Shown piece by piece: positions 35,863 through 45,187 of a stretch of DNA of 64,000 bases. Each line of letters opens with the position of its first letter. The stretch's first letter is position 1. The position numbers were made by a program, and so were the translations under genes. The notes below the pieces were generated by a model. That model saw nothing but the letters and a program-made list of their open reading frames with translations. It was not told where the DNA came from and ran no database searches. The DNA comes from Verrucomicrobiota bacterium JB024 (lineage in GTDB: Bacteria; Verrucomicrobiota; Verrucomicrobiia; Opitutales; Cerasicoccaceae): positions 1 through 64,000 of the forward strand of contig JAUTCS010000074.1 of NCBI GenBank assembly GCA_030673825.1. The letters run 5' to 3'.

Positions 35863-37659
35863 TCAGGCATTGACGCGCAAGAATGCTTTCATGGTAGCGC
35901 ACTCCTTGCCCACCGCCGGGCCATGGGGGCGGATGGTGTACTTGCCGACCGAGGCGGGCACGATAAACGTCTCGGCGTAGTGGACGACGAAGGGCACGAA
36001 GGCATCGTCCGGGCTTTCCACAACGGCCTCTGCTCCCTCGGCCAAGTTGAGGACATGGACGCTCTCGTGGCGGGTGTCGTGCGGCACGGTTCCGGTGAAC
36101 CAATGGCGGCGTGTTTCGAAGGCTTCGCTTTGGTAAAGGCCGGTGCGTTCTTCGCGCCAGCCTTCGCCTGTGGACACGGGCTCAATGGCGTTAACCAGGC
36201 GCGGCTCGACCCAACTGCGCGTGCGGTCCCACTGGATGTTGGCGGCGCCGCGTTCGAGGTTGATTGGACGGGGCAGCCCGTTCAAATCCAGACGCGCCCA
36301 GTCCCAGAGCTTGAAGGTGAAAATGTACGGCGTGTGGCTGATCTCCAGCACCATGCTGTTCGCGCCCGAGCAGTGGCAGGTTCCCGCCGGGATGAGGAAG
36401 TGGTCGTGCTTTTTCGCCGGGAAGCGCTGGACGTGCTTCGTATCGGGGAAGGGCTTGGCGGGGTCTTCGGCGGCGGCTTTCAAGTCGGCCAGCATGGCCT
36501 TGGGGTCGACATCGTCTTTCAGTCCGAGGTACACCTCGGCCTCCGGCTCGGCATCGAGGATGTAGTAACTCTCATCCTGCGTGTAACGCAGCCCGAAGTG
36601 TTCGTGGGCGTAGTCGATGAGTGGATGCACCTGAAAGCTCAGGTTCTGCCCCCGCATGGTGTCGAGGAAGTCGAAGCGAATCGGGAACTCCGCCCCGTAG
36701 CGACCGTAAACCGGTTCGCCCAGCAATTCCACGGGATGTGCGAAGACCAGGTCGAGCGAAGGAACCTCCACCCGCGTCTCGCCGAAACCGAGCAGCAGGC
36801 TGTTCTCCTCCGGCACGCAGTCGAAGCACCAAGCGTAGTTGGGCGGACCGTCCGGCAGGTTGCACACCTCGCGCATCCACTGTCCGCCCCAGACACCCGG
36901 ATCGAAAAAGGGAACAACGCGGAAGGGGCGCTGTGTCGCGGCGATGAGACCGGCGCGAAAAGCGTCGCCGGAGATAAGCTTCGGGTCGCCCTCGGTGCAG
37001 GTATCCAGCAGGAAATCCCAATGGGCGAAGGTGGCGCGCTTGAGTTTATCACAGACGCGCCAGTCGATGAAAAAGCTGCGCTTGTATTGCAGCGAGGCTT
37101 TGAGCTCGCGATTGTTCACTCCCAGATTGCTGATCCTGTTGGCGCGCTGGCGCAGCTGTGCCTCCCAGCGTGCCATGTCCGCGTACACGCTGATGTCCGG
37201 CTCGCAACAGAGTAGGGAACCAGGGCCGTACACCACGACGAGCCCGCTTTCTATGGCATCAATGCGTGCGCGGATGTGGTCGCGTTTTTCCGGATCGAGA
37301 AAATCCTCTAGCGTGAGACGTGTCAGGCGGCCAAAGATCGGATCGTCCCCGCCCAGGTCGGGGGCTAGCAGCGTGTCGATTTCTGAGGAAGGCTTGAAGG
37401 CTTCTCGTTCGCTCTCGATCCAGAGTTTCGGTTGCAGGCCGTCTCGAAGTGAGGGCACGACCTCTTCGTCGATGATGCCCGAATAGCATTCGACCGCGAC
37501 GACTGTTTTGACGAGCGATTGCTCCGCGATGGTCGACTTCAGTTGGGCGACGATCGTGTCCCAACCGCGCCAGCAGGCGTCGTTGTATCCATCGACCGCG
37601 ACAAAGGGTTTCAGGTCGTAGCTGGCTTTGCCGAGACCGAGTTTTTGCAGGTAGCTCAT
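35863..37659 (-). CDS. manA: Long-form class I mannose-6-phosphate isomerase
   Basis: A 598-residue protein. The C-terminal half is a class I (zinc cupin) phosphomannose isomerase: LSFQVHPLIDYAHEHFG, then KKHDHFLIPAGTCHCSG, which supply the metal ligands. The N-terminal 200 residues (KPFVAVDGYNDACWRGWDTIV, VVAVECYSG, DFLDPEKRDHIRARIDA) resemble a uridine-kinase-like fold but show no P-loop, so it is probably not a working kinase. Similar two-part proteins exist in other bacteria. The ATG at 37659 is preferred to the TTG at 37671. It interconverts mannose-6-phosphate and fructose-6-phosphate and lies between a small cupin gene and the ROK kinase. Confidence 0.85.
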   Translation of the reverse strand: MSYLQKLGLGKASYDLKPFVAVDGYNDACWRGWDTIVAQLKSTIAEQSLVKTVVAVECYSGIIDEEVVPSLRDGLQPKLWIESEREAFKPSSEIDTLLAPDLGGDDPIFGRLTRLTLEDFLDPEKRDHIRARIDAIESGLVVVYGPGSLLCCEPDISVYADMARWEAQLRQRANRISNLGVNNRELKASLQYKRSFFIDWRVCDKLKRATFAHWDFLLDTCTEGDPKLISGDAFRAGLIAATQRPFRVVPFFDPGVWGGQWMREVCNLPDGPPNYAWCFDCVPEENSLLLGFGETRVEVPSLDLVFAHPVELLGEPVYGRYGAEFPIRFDFLDTMRGQNLSFQVHPLIDYAHEHFGLRYTQDESYYILDAEPEAEVYLGLKDDVDPKAMLADLKAAAEDPAKPFPDTKHVQRFPAKKHDHFLIPAGTCHCSGANSMVLEISHTPYIFTFKLWDWARLDLNGLPRPINLERGAANIQWDRTRSWVEPRLVNAIEPVSTGEGWREERTGLYQSEAFETRRHWFTGTVPHDTRHESVHVLNLAEGAEAVVESPDDAFVPFVVHYAETFIVPASVGKYTIRPHGPAVGKECATMKAFLRVNA

Positions 37660-37695
37660 TCGTATGCCCAATATCTCTGTGCCGCGCTGAGGCGT

Positions 37696-38088
37696 TTATT
37701 CGCCCCGATCCGGGCGCTTGAAATCGTCTTCGTAGCGGGTGATGTCGGCTTGCTGCCAGTTACCGAAGGCTACCTCCAGCACGCGACAGGGTTTGTCTCC
37801 GACGCAGCTCAGGCGATGCTTTTCGTTGGCGGGGATCCAGATTTCCTCCCAGGGCTGGCACTCGCGTACCTCGTCGCCGACCTGCACCTGCGCGCCGGCA
37901 TCCATGACGATCCACAGTTCGGCGCGACCGGTGTGACTTTGCAGGCTCAGGCGCATGCCGGGTTTCACCTCCATCAGGCTGACCGTGCAGTCCTCGTTGA
38001 AGGCGTATTGCTTGAACTGCCCCCACGGTCGGACGACGTGGTCGGTTTCGGGCTTGTCAGTGGGGATGGGCTTGGTGACGTAGTTCAT
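37696..38088 (-). CDS. Single-domain cupin, phosphomannose-isomerase type II-like
   Basis: A 130-residue cupin. The pattern RPWGQFKQYAFNEDCTVSLMEVKPG, then LSLQSHTGRAELWIVMDAGAQVQVGD and WIPANEKHRLSCVG matches the C-terminal isomerase domain of type II phosphomannose isomerases, with the metal ligands His (SLQSH), Glu (AELW) and His (EKHRL). There is no attached nucleotidyltransferase. It sits 36 bp ahead of the long isomerase on the same strand. It may be a second mannose-6-phosphate isomerase or act on a related sugar phosphate. Confidence 0.83.
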   Translation of the reverse strand: MNYVTKPIPTDKPETDHVVRPWGQFKQYAFNEDCTVSLMEVKPGMRLSLQSHTGRAELWIVMDAGAQVQVGDEVRECQPWEEIWIPANEKHRLSCVGDKPCRVLEVAFGNWQQADITRYEDDFKRPDRGE

Positions 38089-38116
38089 CGGAAAATGAGG
38101 TTTATCGAAAATTTTG

Positions 38117-38689
38117 CTACATCGCGGTGCGATCTTTCAGGACAGGTTGACCGTTCTCATCGACCAGGACTTTGAGAAAATTTCGCTCGGCGATTGCACC
38201 GTAATCGTGCCCCGCGTTCGCTGGATAGACGCCGAAATAGGTGAGCGGTTCCGAGCCGGTGTTCATTGTTCGGTGGGCCGTGTGGCCGGGCACGTAAACA
38301 ATCTTGCCTTCGCCGAGTCGCTCCAGTCGGCTCTCGCCGGTTGTTTCGTCTTCGAGCAGCATCATGCCTTGACCAGTCAAACCGATGTAAACCTCCGCCG
38401 CCTCCCGCGTGCGGTGTAGGTGGCCTTTGGTCAGGAAATACTCGTTGCCCACTTTGCCGGGAAAAAGCACGCCCAGGCCATAGTGAAGGTCGCCAAGCCC
38501 AGTGGCGGGCTCGATGGCGGTGACGCGGTACAGAAGGGTATCTGCCTGCGCCAGCGCGGCCTCGTAAGCGGCCTCATCGGCGAAGCAGCCACGTAGCTGG
38601 CTGAGGCGTCGCTCGACCACTGTTCCGCCTTCCAGGCGGGCTGTGCCTGCGTCGTACAGGTGGGTCAAAACCGGAAATGCTTCAAGCAT
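38117..38689 (-). CDS. Cupin-type glucose-6-phosphate isomerase
   Basis: A 190-residue protein of the archaeal/bacterial cupin phosphoglucose isomerase family (not the classical PGI fold). Metal-site motifs are present: TKGHLHRTREAAEVYIGLTG (His, His, Glu) and VYVPGHTAHRTMN (His). LGVLFPGKVGNEYFLTKGH is the typical lead-in. The ATG at 38689 is preferred to an upstream start at 38755, because the extra 22 residues would overlap the regulatory repeats. It is the first gene of the operon toward the ROK kinase and is divergent from the DeoR regulator. Confidence 0.88.
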   Translation of the reverse strand: MLEAFPVLTHLYDAGTARLEGGTVVERRLSQLRGCFADEAAYEAALAQADTLLYRVTAIEPATGLGDLHYGLGVLFPGKVGNEYFLTKGHLHRTREAAEVYIGLTGQGMMLLEDETTGESRLERLGEGKIVYVPGHTAHRTMNTGSEPLTYFGVYPANAGHDYGAIAERNFLKVLVDENGQPVLKDRTAM

Positions 38690-38731
38690 GCTATGAGTTT
38701 GACTCAGGCATATAGACTGTCGATGGTAATT

Positions 38732-38763
38732 AACATTTATAACACAACTAAACATTTATAACA
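38732..38763. promoter_or_regulatory. Tandem direct repeat, candidate DeoR operator
   Basis: AACATTTATAACA occurs at 38732-38744 and again at 38751-38763, with start-to-start spacing of 19 bp (about two helical turns). The second copy runs into the ATG of the DeoR gene (38763). It lies in the short divergent region between the regulator and the isomerase operon. DeoR-type repressors commonly use such direct repeats. Confidence 0.65.
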
Positions 38764-39527
38764 TGCCGCTCTTTCCTGCCGAACGCCACCGATGCATACT
38801 GAAACTTCTGGAGACGCAGGGGACGGTGAGTTCTTTCGAACTTGAACAAGAGCTGGAGGTGACCGCTATGACCGTGTGGCGGGACTTGAAGCTCCTTGAA
38901 GAGCGTGGACAGCTCAAGCGTATGCGCGGTGGTGCCGTACGGCTGAGCGGCCCGGCCGAAATCGACTTTCACCAGAAGGCTATTCATGCGCGGGCCGCCA
39001 AGGCGCGTATTGCTCGTTATGTTGCGCGGAAGCTGTTACAGGCAGGTGATATCTTGATCCTCGATGGGGGCACGACGATCGCGTCCTTGGCGGAGCAGCC
39101 CTTGCCCGCCCGGCTGACCCTATTGACAAACAGCCTTCCCATCGCCGAGGCCATGCAGCATCACCGTGCCCGTCCCAGCGTTTACCTGAGCGGCGGGCTT
39201 CTGCGCCCTGAGTCCGGGACTTTGGTAGGCCGGGAGGCCATCACGTTCTTCAGCCGACGGCGCGCGGTCAAATTCCTCATGAGCGCCACCGGACTTGATG
39301 CCGAGGCAGGCGTCAGTGATCCCAACCCGCAGGAGATTGAAGTCAAGCAGGCCATGGCCTGCCGGGCTCAGGAAGTTATCCTCATGGCCGATGCCTCCAA
39401 GCTCGGAGTCGTCTCCCTGATGCAAACCCTTCCCTGGCGGCGTATCGACCGCTTGGTGACGGATGCGCCCCTTAATGACCCGCGGTTGCAGGGCACACTT
39501 TCGCCGAAGCGTGTTTGTTCGGTGTAA
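38763..39527 (+). CDS. DeoR-family transcriptional repressor
   Basis: A 254-residue regulator. It has a DeoR winged helix at the N-terminus (ERHRCILKLLETQGTVSSFEL, VTAMTVWRDLKLLEERG, MRGGAV) and a DeoRC effector domain (ILDGGTTIASLAE, LLTNSLPIAEAM, LSGGLLRPESGTLVGREA, FLMSATGLDAEAGVSD). The effector is normally a sugar phosphate, which fits the divergent operon of hexose-phosphate isomerases and a ROK kinase. Its start codon overlaps one copy of the direct repeat, consistent with autoregulation. Confidence 0.93.
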   Translation: MPLFPAERHRCILKLLETQGTVSSFELEQELEVTAMTVWRDLKLLEERGQLKRMRGGAVRLSGPAEIDFHQKAIHARAAKARIARYVARKLLQAGDILILDGGTTIASLAEQPLPARLTLLTNSLPIAEAMQHHRARPSVYLSGGLLRPESGTLVGREAITFFSRRRAVKFLMSATGLDAEAGVSDPNPQEIEVKQAMACRAQEVILMADASKLGVVSLMQTLPWRRIDRLVTDAPLNDPRLQGTLSPKRVCSV

Positions 39528-39564
39528 GCGTTCTTTACCTGCGGTCGTTACGGTCTTCGGTTTT

Positions 39565-42500
39565 TCATGAGTCAAATCTCCGTTCCGGGTTAATAGCGAA
39601 CCACTTGTACAGCGCCGGAATGACCAGCAGCGTTAGCAAAGTGGAGGACAGAAGCCCGCCGATGACAACCAGCGCCAATGGCCGCTGGACCTCGCTACCC
39701 GTCCCGGTCGCCAGCAGCAGCGGAAGCAGCCCCAGCAGGGTTGTGCCCGCGGTCATCAGCACCGGGCGCACGCGCAGGCAGGCGCCTTCGATACTGGCCA
39801 CGTCAACGTTTTTGCCTTCGAGGACCAACTGGTTGAGGTAAGTGACGAGGACCATGCCGTTGCCCAGGGCGATGCCGAAGAGCGCGATGAAGCCGATGCT
39901 GGAGGGCACGGAGAGATTCTCTCCGGCCAGCCAGAGGCCAGCCACACCCCCGACCAGTGCGAGCGGGATATTCAGCAGGATAAGCGCCGTGTTCTTTATC
40001 GAGCCAAAGGACATGTAGATCAAAAGCATGATGAGGGCGAGTGTCACCGGTACGACGACAGCCAGGCGCTTGTTGGCCTCCTGCTGAAGTTCGTACTGGC
40101 CTCCCCATGACACCAGGTAGCCCGGCGGAAGCTCGACCTGAGAATCGATGACGGCTTGCGCTTCGGTCACGAATCCGCCGATGTCGCGGCCCACGACGTT
40201 GGCCTGGACTTCCAGATAACGTTGGTTGTTCTCGCGGACGATCTGGCGTGGGCCGACGACTTCCTCGATCGTGGCTACCTCGTCCAGCGGGATCAGCGTG
40301 CCCTCGGCGGTCCGCACGATCAAGTGACGCAGGTCTTCAACCGAATCACGGGCCTGCTCCTGATAGCGTACGTAGATGTCGTAACGCTGGACCCCCTCGT
40401 AGATCTGCCCGGCTTCGACACCGCCCACCGCGGCCTCGATCAGCTCCTGCACCTCGGAGAGGTTGAGCCCATGGCGGGCGATGGCTTCGCGGTCGGGGCG
40501 GATTACGATTTGAGGAGAGCCGATGACCTGCCCGGTCTGCACGTCGGCGGCGCCGTCGATTCCGTCGACGACGGCGGCAATGGCTTCACCCTTCGCCTTG
40601 AGCACATCCAGGTCGGGCCCGAATAGCTTGATCGCGAGCTGGGCCTTGGAGCCGCCGATAAGCTCGTCCACCGAGAGCTGGATCGGCTGGGTGATGTTGA
40701 CCTGCACGCCCGGCATGCCCTCCAGCGCCTCGCGCATGGCGTTTTCGACATCGATCTGGGTGAAGCCCGCCCGCCATTGGTCTTGCGGCTTGAGCACGAC
40801 CATCATGTGCACGGTGTTGATCGGATCGGCGTGGGCGCCGACTTCGCCGCGACCGATGCGGGAGACGGCTTGTTCGATCTCGGGAATCTTCAGCAGGCGT
40901 TTTTCTGCGATCAGGCTGTTACGCATGGTTTCTCCGAGGGAAACGGACGGCGCCATCGTGAGGTTGGCAATAATGTCTCCCTCCATCAGGCGCGGCGTGA
41001 ACTCCGACCCCAGCCGGGGGAATATCCACGCGCCCAGTGCGAGCAGCAGCACCGAGAGTGCAACGGCCAGTATCCGGAAGCGGACGAATATCCCCACTAT
41101 CGGGCGATAACCGGTCACCAGCGCGCGAACGATCCAGATGTCCCGGCTCTCGCCGGGGGGTGAACCCGCCTTGCGTCTGGGCTTGCGCATCAGCAGGGTG
41201 GAGTAAACCGGTGCGCCCACCAGCGCGTAGATCAGCGAGCCAAACATGGCCAGCGCCACGGTGTAGGCCAGGGGGCGGAACATCTTGCCCTCGACCCCTT
41301 GCAGCGTGAACAGCGGGATAAACACCAGCACGACGATAAGGATGGCGAACGTGATCGGCTGCGCGACCTCCCGGCAGGCCCGCCCGATCACGTGAAGTTT
41401 GGATTCGTCCGCCTCGGCCCTCCGCAGGAGGCGATCGGAGTTCTCCACCATCACGATGGTGCCGTCCACCAGCATCCCGATGGCGATGGCGAGTCCGCCC
41501 AGCGACATGAGGTTGGCGGAGATTCCGAAGCGGTACATGGCGATCGCCGCGAACAAGACCGAGAACGGTATCGAGATCGCCACGACAAGACTCGCTCGAA
41601 AGCCGCCGATGAAGACCAGCAGGATCAGCACCACGAGCCCGATGCCTTGCAGAAGCGCACTGGTGACGGTGCCGACGGCTGCCTGCACGAGCGTCTTTTG
41701 CTGGTAGTAGGCATCGATGGTGACGCCCTCAGGCAGTGCTTTTTCGATCTCGACCAGCTTCTTTTCCACCGCCTCAATTACGGTCGAAGAGTTTGTGCCG
41801 TAGAGCTTGATTACCATGCCGGAGACGACTTCGCCCTCGCCGTTGCGAGTCTGCATGCCCTGGCGGATTTCGCCTCCGATATCCACGGTGGCGACATCTT
41901 CCAGGTACACTGGGGTGCCGTCTTCGTGGGTGACCACGATACGCTCCAGGTCGCGCTGGTCACCCGCCAGGCCCTCTGAGCGCACGATGAACATCTCGCC
42001 GTTGCGCTCGATGAACTGTCCGCCGACGTTCTGGTTATTTGCCTCAATGCGCTCGATGACTTCACCCAGACTCAGGTTGTAGCGCAGGAGCGCGTCCGGA
42101 TCTATGTTCACCTGGAACTGCTTCACCTGCCCGCCGATGCCGAGCACCTCGGTGACGCCGGGCACGGTCTGGAGGTTGTACTTCACCACCCAGTCCTGGA
42201 TGCTGCGCAGTTCCTCCAGGCTGTACTGCCCGGTGGTGTCGATGAGGTTGTAGTAAAGCACGAGCCCCTGGCCGGTCGAGATCGGGCCCATCTGTGGCTC
42301 ACCGAAGCCGTCGTGAATTGCCTCGCGTGCTTCGGATAAGCGCTCTCCCACCAATTGCCGTGCGTGGTAAATGTCGGTGCCATCCTTGAAGTAGATGCTT
42401 ACCACGGATAGGCCGAAGTTGGAGACCGAGCGGATTTCCTCCACATCTGGCAGGCCGCTCATCGAGACCTCGACCGGAAAGGTGACGAACTTTTCGACCT

Positions 42501-42678
42501 CTTCGGGGCCGAGCCCGGAAGTCACGGTAAAAACCTGTACGAGAGCCGGAGAAACATCAGGAAAGGCGTCCACCGGTAAGTGCTTGTAGCTCCAGTAGCC
42601 GCTCGCCATCACGGCCAGCGTCAGGAGCACGACCACCAGCTTGTTGCGCAGGGCGATATCGATCAATTTATGTAACAT
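39565..42678 (-). CDS. Heavy-metal efflux RND transporter (CzcA/CusA family)
   Basis: A 1037-residue inner-membrane RND pump. It starts MLHKLIDIALRNKLVVV, typical for the HME class, and contains two large periplasmic loops and twelve predicted helices. The TM4 block reads GGLAIAIGMLVDGTIVMVENSDR, and the C-terminal half has GFIALFGIALGNGMVLVTYLNQL. The DG in TM4 fits divalent-cation or Cu/Ag pumps of the HME group, but metal specificity is not safely assignable. It is the last gene of a four-gene minus-strand operon with its adaptor and TolC-like channel. It converges with the DeoR gene. Confidence 0.92.
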   Translation of the reverse strand: MLHKLIDIALRNKLVVVLLTLAVMASGYWSYKHLPVDAFPDVSPALVQVFTVTSGLGPEEVEKFVTFPVEVSMSGLPDVEEIRSVSNFGLSVVSIYFKDGTDIYHARQLVGERLSEAREAIHDGFGEPQMGPISTGQGLVLYYNLIDTTGQYSLEELRSIQDWVVKYNLQTVPGVTEVLGIGGQVKQFQVNIDPDALLRYNLSLGEVIERIEANNQNVGGQFIERNGEMFIVRSEGLAGDQRDLERIVVTHEDGTPVYLEDVATVDIGGEIRQGMQTRNGEGEVVSGMVIKLYGTNSSTVIEAVEKKLVEIEKALPEGVTIDAYYQQKTLVQAAVGTVTSALLQGIGLVVLILLVFIGGFRASLVVAISIPFSVLFAAIAMYRFGISANLMSLGGLAIAIGMLVDGTIVMVENSDRLLRRAEADESKLHVIGRACREVAQPITFAILIVVLVFIPLFTLQGVEGKMFRPLAYTVALAMFGSLIYALVGAPVYSTLLMRKPRRKAGSPPGESRDIWIVRALVTGYRPIVGIFVRFRILAVALSVLLLALGAWIFPRLGSEFTPRLMEGDIIANLTMAPSVSLGETMRNSLIAEKRLLKIPEIEQAVSRIGRGEVGAHADPINTVHMMVVLKPQDQWRAGFTQIDVENAMREALEGMPGVQVNITQPIQLSVDELIGGSKAQLAIKLFGPDLDVLKAKGEAIAAVVDGIDGAADVQTGQVIGSPQIVIRPDREAIARHGLNLSEVQELIEAAVGGVEAGQIYEGVQRYDIYVRYQEQARDSVEDLRHLIVRTAEGTLIPLDEVATIEEVVGPRQIVRENNQRYLEVQANVVGRDIGGFVTEAQAVIDSQVELPPGYLVSWGGQYELQQEANKRLAVVVPVTLALIMLLIYMSFGSIKNTALILLNIPLALVGGVAGLWLAGENLSVPSSIGFIALFGIALGNGMVLVTYLNQLVLEGKNVDVASIEGACLRVRPVLMTAGTTLLGLLPLLLATGTGSEVQRPLALVVIGGLLSSTLLTLLVIPALYKWFAINPERRFDS

Positions 42679-42697
42679 GGATAGTGCTCTTTGAAGA

Positions 42698-43792
42698 TTA
42701 GTGCTGATGCCCGCCGAACGAGCCTTTACCCAGCTCTGCCTTGAGCGGGAGCGGGTTGCGCATCACGTAACTCTCCCCCGGCTTCAATCCGCTCTCCACG
42801 GCGAAGAACTCCGCATCGCTGTGCCCGAGCACGATGGGGCGAGGTTCGAGCCCCTCCTCGGTCTGCACAAACACGACCGTCTCCCCCTCATACTCCAGCA
42901 CCGCCGTGCGCGGGACGACCACGGCCTCCTTATGCTCCTCCACGGTGACTCCCCCCTTGATAAACTGGCCGGGCTTCCACAGGTTTTCGTCGTTATTCAC
43001 GACGACGCGGGCCAAGCCCGTGCGCGTGTGCTCGTCGATGACCGGAGCGATGTAGGCGACCTTTCCGCGAAACTCGCCTCCCTCGTGGCCGCCGGAGATG
43101 ACCACGGGTTGCCCACAGGCGACTTTTCCCAAGTCACGCTGATAAATACGCAAGTCGGCCCAGACGGTGGACAGATCAGCCACCGTGAACAGGGGCGAGC
43201 CCGCTTCGACGGTCTCCCCCAAGGTGACGGCGTAGGCAGTAATGACGCCGTCAAAGGGGGCTTTGACCTCGAAGGGGCGGAGGGTGTCCGTGCTTTCCAA
43301 AATCGCCAAAACCTGGCCCTTTTTCACTGGGTCGGCTAGGCGCGCCTTGATCTCCAACACGGTGCCGTCGTAGCGGGGTGTCACGTAGGCGACGTGCTCG
43401 CGGTTGAACTGGATTTCTCCGGGCAGGATCACTTCCTCGTGCAAGATTCCGGGCCCGGCCTGTGCCAACTGGATATCGAACTCCTCCATCACCTCGGTCG
43501 AGAGCACGACTACATCCTCGTCGTGACCGTGATGGTCGTCTTCCCCGCCATGTTCGTCAGTGTCGGTTTCTTCATGGGCGTGACTATGACCGGCGTGATC
43601 ATCGTGGTCGTGTGTATCCGGCTCTGAATACGCGGGAGTTGCCAGAAGCACCCCGATGAGTACTGCGGCGAATCGAAAGAGTGGTAATTTTATGGCCGAC
43701 GCCGCTCGTTCCGAATAATGAGAGGAGCTGTCGCGTTCGACGCTCGAAGACGGTGCGATCGGGGACTGTGATTTTAATTCAAAGTTGTTCAT
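42698..43792 (-). CDS. RND efflux periplasmic adaptor with His-rich N-terminus (CzcB/CusB type)
   Basis: A 364-residue membrane-fusion protein. Near residue 40 is a signal-like hydrophobic stretch (FRFAAVLIGVLLATPAYS), preceded by an unusually long 35-residue lead. Then comes an Asp/His-rich segment (about 59-92: HDHDDHAGHSHAHEETDTDEH and HHGHDED) likely to bind metal. The rest is adaptor: YDGTVLEIKARLADPVKKGQVLAIL (lipoyl-like half), GVITAYAVTLGETVEAGSPLF, and a beta-barrel part. It starts 30 bp after the TolC-like gene and ends 19 bp before the pump. Confidence 0.9.
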   Translation of the reverse strand: MNNFELKSQSPIAPSSSVERDSSSHYSERAASAIKLPLFRFAAVLIGVLLATPAYSEPDTHDHDDHAGHSHAHEETDTDEHGGEDDHHGHDEDVVVLSTEVMEEFDIQLAQAGPGILHEEVILPGEIQFNREHVAYVTPRYDGTVLEIKARLADPVKKGQVLAILESTDTLRPFEVKAPFDGVITAYAVTLGETVEAGSPLFTVADLSTVWADLRIYQRDLGKVACGQPVVISGGHEGGEFRGKVAYIAPVIDEHTRTGLARVVVNNDENLWKPGQFIKGGVTVEEHKEAVVVPRTAVLEYEGETVVFVQTEEGLEPRPIVLGHSDAEFFAVESGLKPGESYVMRNPLPLKAELGKGSFGGHQH

Positions 43793-43822
43793 TTCAAGAA
43801 ATACTCGGGTTGAAAGGAGGGT

Positions 43823-45088
43823 TTACAGCGAGCGGTTGACGGGGCGTGTGAGCGCCTGAACCTCAGCCTGGGCAGCGGCATAACGCTGAAGGGCATCGAG
43901 GTAGGCCTCGCGGATATCGAAGAGCGTTTCACAGCTGGTCAGCACATCCAGTTGGGTGTACTGACCGCGGTCGTAGCCTGCCGACACGTCCGCCAGTGCC
44001 TGTTCCGCGCTGGGCATCAACTGCTCCCGTACGGATTGCGCCTCGGCATGTGCACTGACGAGTGCCTGATACGAGCGGTTGAGCCGGATCAGCATTTCTC
44101 GCCGTAGTGCCTCCCGCTCATATTCGACGGCGCGTAACTGTGCCCGTGCCGTGCGGATATTTCCCTGGTTTCGGTCGAAAAGCGGCCAGGGTACTTCCAC
44201 GCCAGCGACGAAACCGAAGTTTCCGTTATCCTCGTTGAAATAGCGTCCCCCGGCAAAAACTTCGAAGTCGGGGACCGCTTGCGCCTTTTCCAGTTCCAGG
44301 GCGGCCTCACGGCTGCTGCGGAGCGCTTCGTACTGCGCCAGGTGCGCGGTGTTGGTCAGGCTCGCGGCCAGATCAGCAAAGGCGGGCAGGTCAGGCTCGA
44401 TACCGACGGCTCCCTCGACGGTGAAATCCGTTGCAGCTTCGTCGCCCCAGAGCATGGCGAGGTTGGCCTTGGCCACGGCCAGCTGGCGTTGGGCTTGCTC
44501 AAGCGTGTAACGCTGCTGGCGCACAGCGAGCGCAGCCCGTGTCAACTCGACCTGTGGAGACCGTGCGGCCTCTACCAGGCGGGCGGTTTCCTGCTCGCTG
44601 AGCCCGGCCAGCTCGAGCTGCTCGTGCCGCAGACTCACCGATTGCTGGGCGAGCAGGACATTGATAAAGCTGGCCCTGACCTCGGCCTCCAGCTCCGAGA
44701 GCCTCACCTCGCGCTGCCAATCGACGAGATCCCGCTCGCGCCGGGCCAGCGCCGTGCGGCGGGCCTGCTTGTCCGCGGTTTCGATGACCTGGCTGATCCC
44801 GAGTGTCACCTCCAGGCCCTGGACGCCGGTAATGGGGCCTGTGCCGAGAAAGTTCTCCACCTCGGCCCCGATCACGGGGTTCGGGGGGAGGTCTGCCTGC
44901 TCGATCTGCCCGTCGGCCGCGTCGGCCAAGGTGGCGTTCAGTCCGAGCCGAGGGTCGTTTTGGATGGCGCGATGGAGCGCGGTTTGGAGGGTGATCGCCT
45001 GCGTTGCGCCTATGGGCTCGGCGGGTAGCGTGCCGGCAGAGACGCCCAGTATGAGTGTATACGTTGAAAGAGTGGAATATAAGTGCAT
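43823..45088 (-). CDS. TolC-family outer-membrane efflux protein (CzcC/CusC type)
   Basis: A 421-residue outer-membrane channel. The ATG at 45088 has AGGA 7 bases upstream and gives a signal peptide ending near SAGTLPAEP. The body shows the two TolC repeats, rich in Ala/Gln helices (AQQSVSLRHEQLELAGLSEQETARL, and VSAHAEAQSVREQLMPSAEQALAD with GYDRGQYTQLDVLTSCETLFD). Length matches CzcC-type subunits. It is the second gene of the metal-efflux operon and should pair with the adaptor and RND pump. Confidence 0.9.
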   Translation of the reverse strand: MHLYSTLSTYTLILGVSAGTLPAEPIGATQAITLQTALHRAIQNDPRLGLNATLADAADGQIEQADLPPNPVIGAEVENFLGTGPITGVQGLEVTLGISQVIETADKQARRTALARRERDLVDWQREVRLSELEAEVRASFINVLLAQQSVSLRHEQLELAGLSEQETARLVEAARSPQVELTRAALAVRQQRYTLEQAQRQLAVAKANLAMLWGDEAATDFTVEGAVGIEPDLPAFADLAASLTNTAHLAQYEALRSSREAALELEKAQAVPDFEVFAGGRYFNEDNGNFGFVAGVEVPWPLFDRNQGNIRTARAQLRAVEYEREALRREMLIRLNRSYQALVSAHAEAQSVREQLMPSAEQALADVSAGYDRGQYTQLDVLTSCETLFDIREAYLDALQRYAAAQAEVQALTRPVNRSL

Positions 45089-45187
45089 GAAAAATCCTGA
45101 TGCCAGTTGAAGGCATGCATCCCCTGTAAAACAGGTGTGCATCGACGCACTTTCCTTGACGGAGAGTGCCCAACAACAGGATCAGGA

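Noticed and set aside
35857-37215. Plus-strand open frame of 452 codons
   Set aside because: Lies entirely antisense to the phosphomannose isomerase gene; its product has no recognisable domain and reflects codon bias of the opposite strand.
37000-37659. A kinase fused to phosphomannose isomerase
   Set aside because: The N-terminal part resembles uridine-kinase-like folds but has no P-loop motif, so a kinase activity is not claimed.
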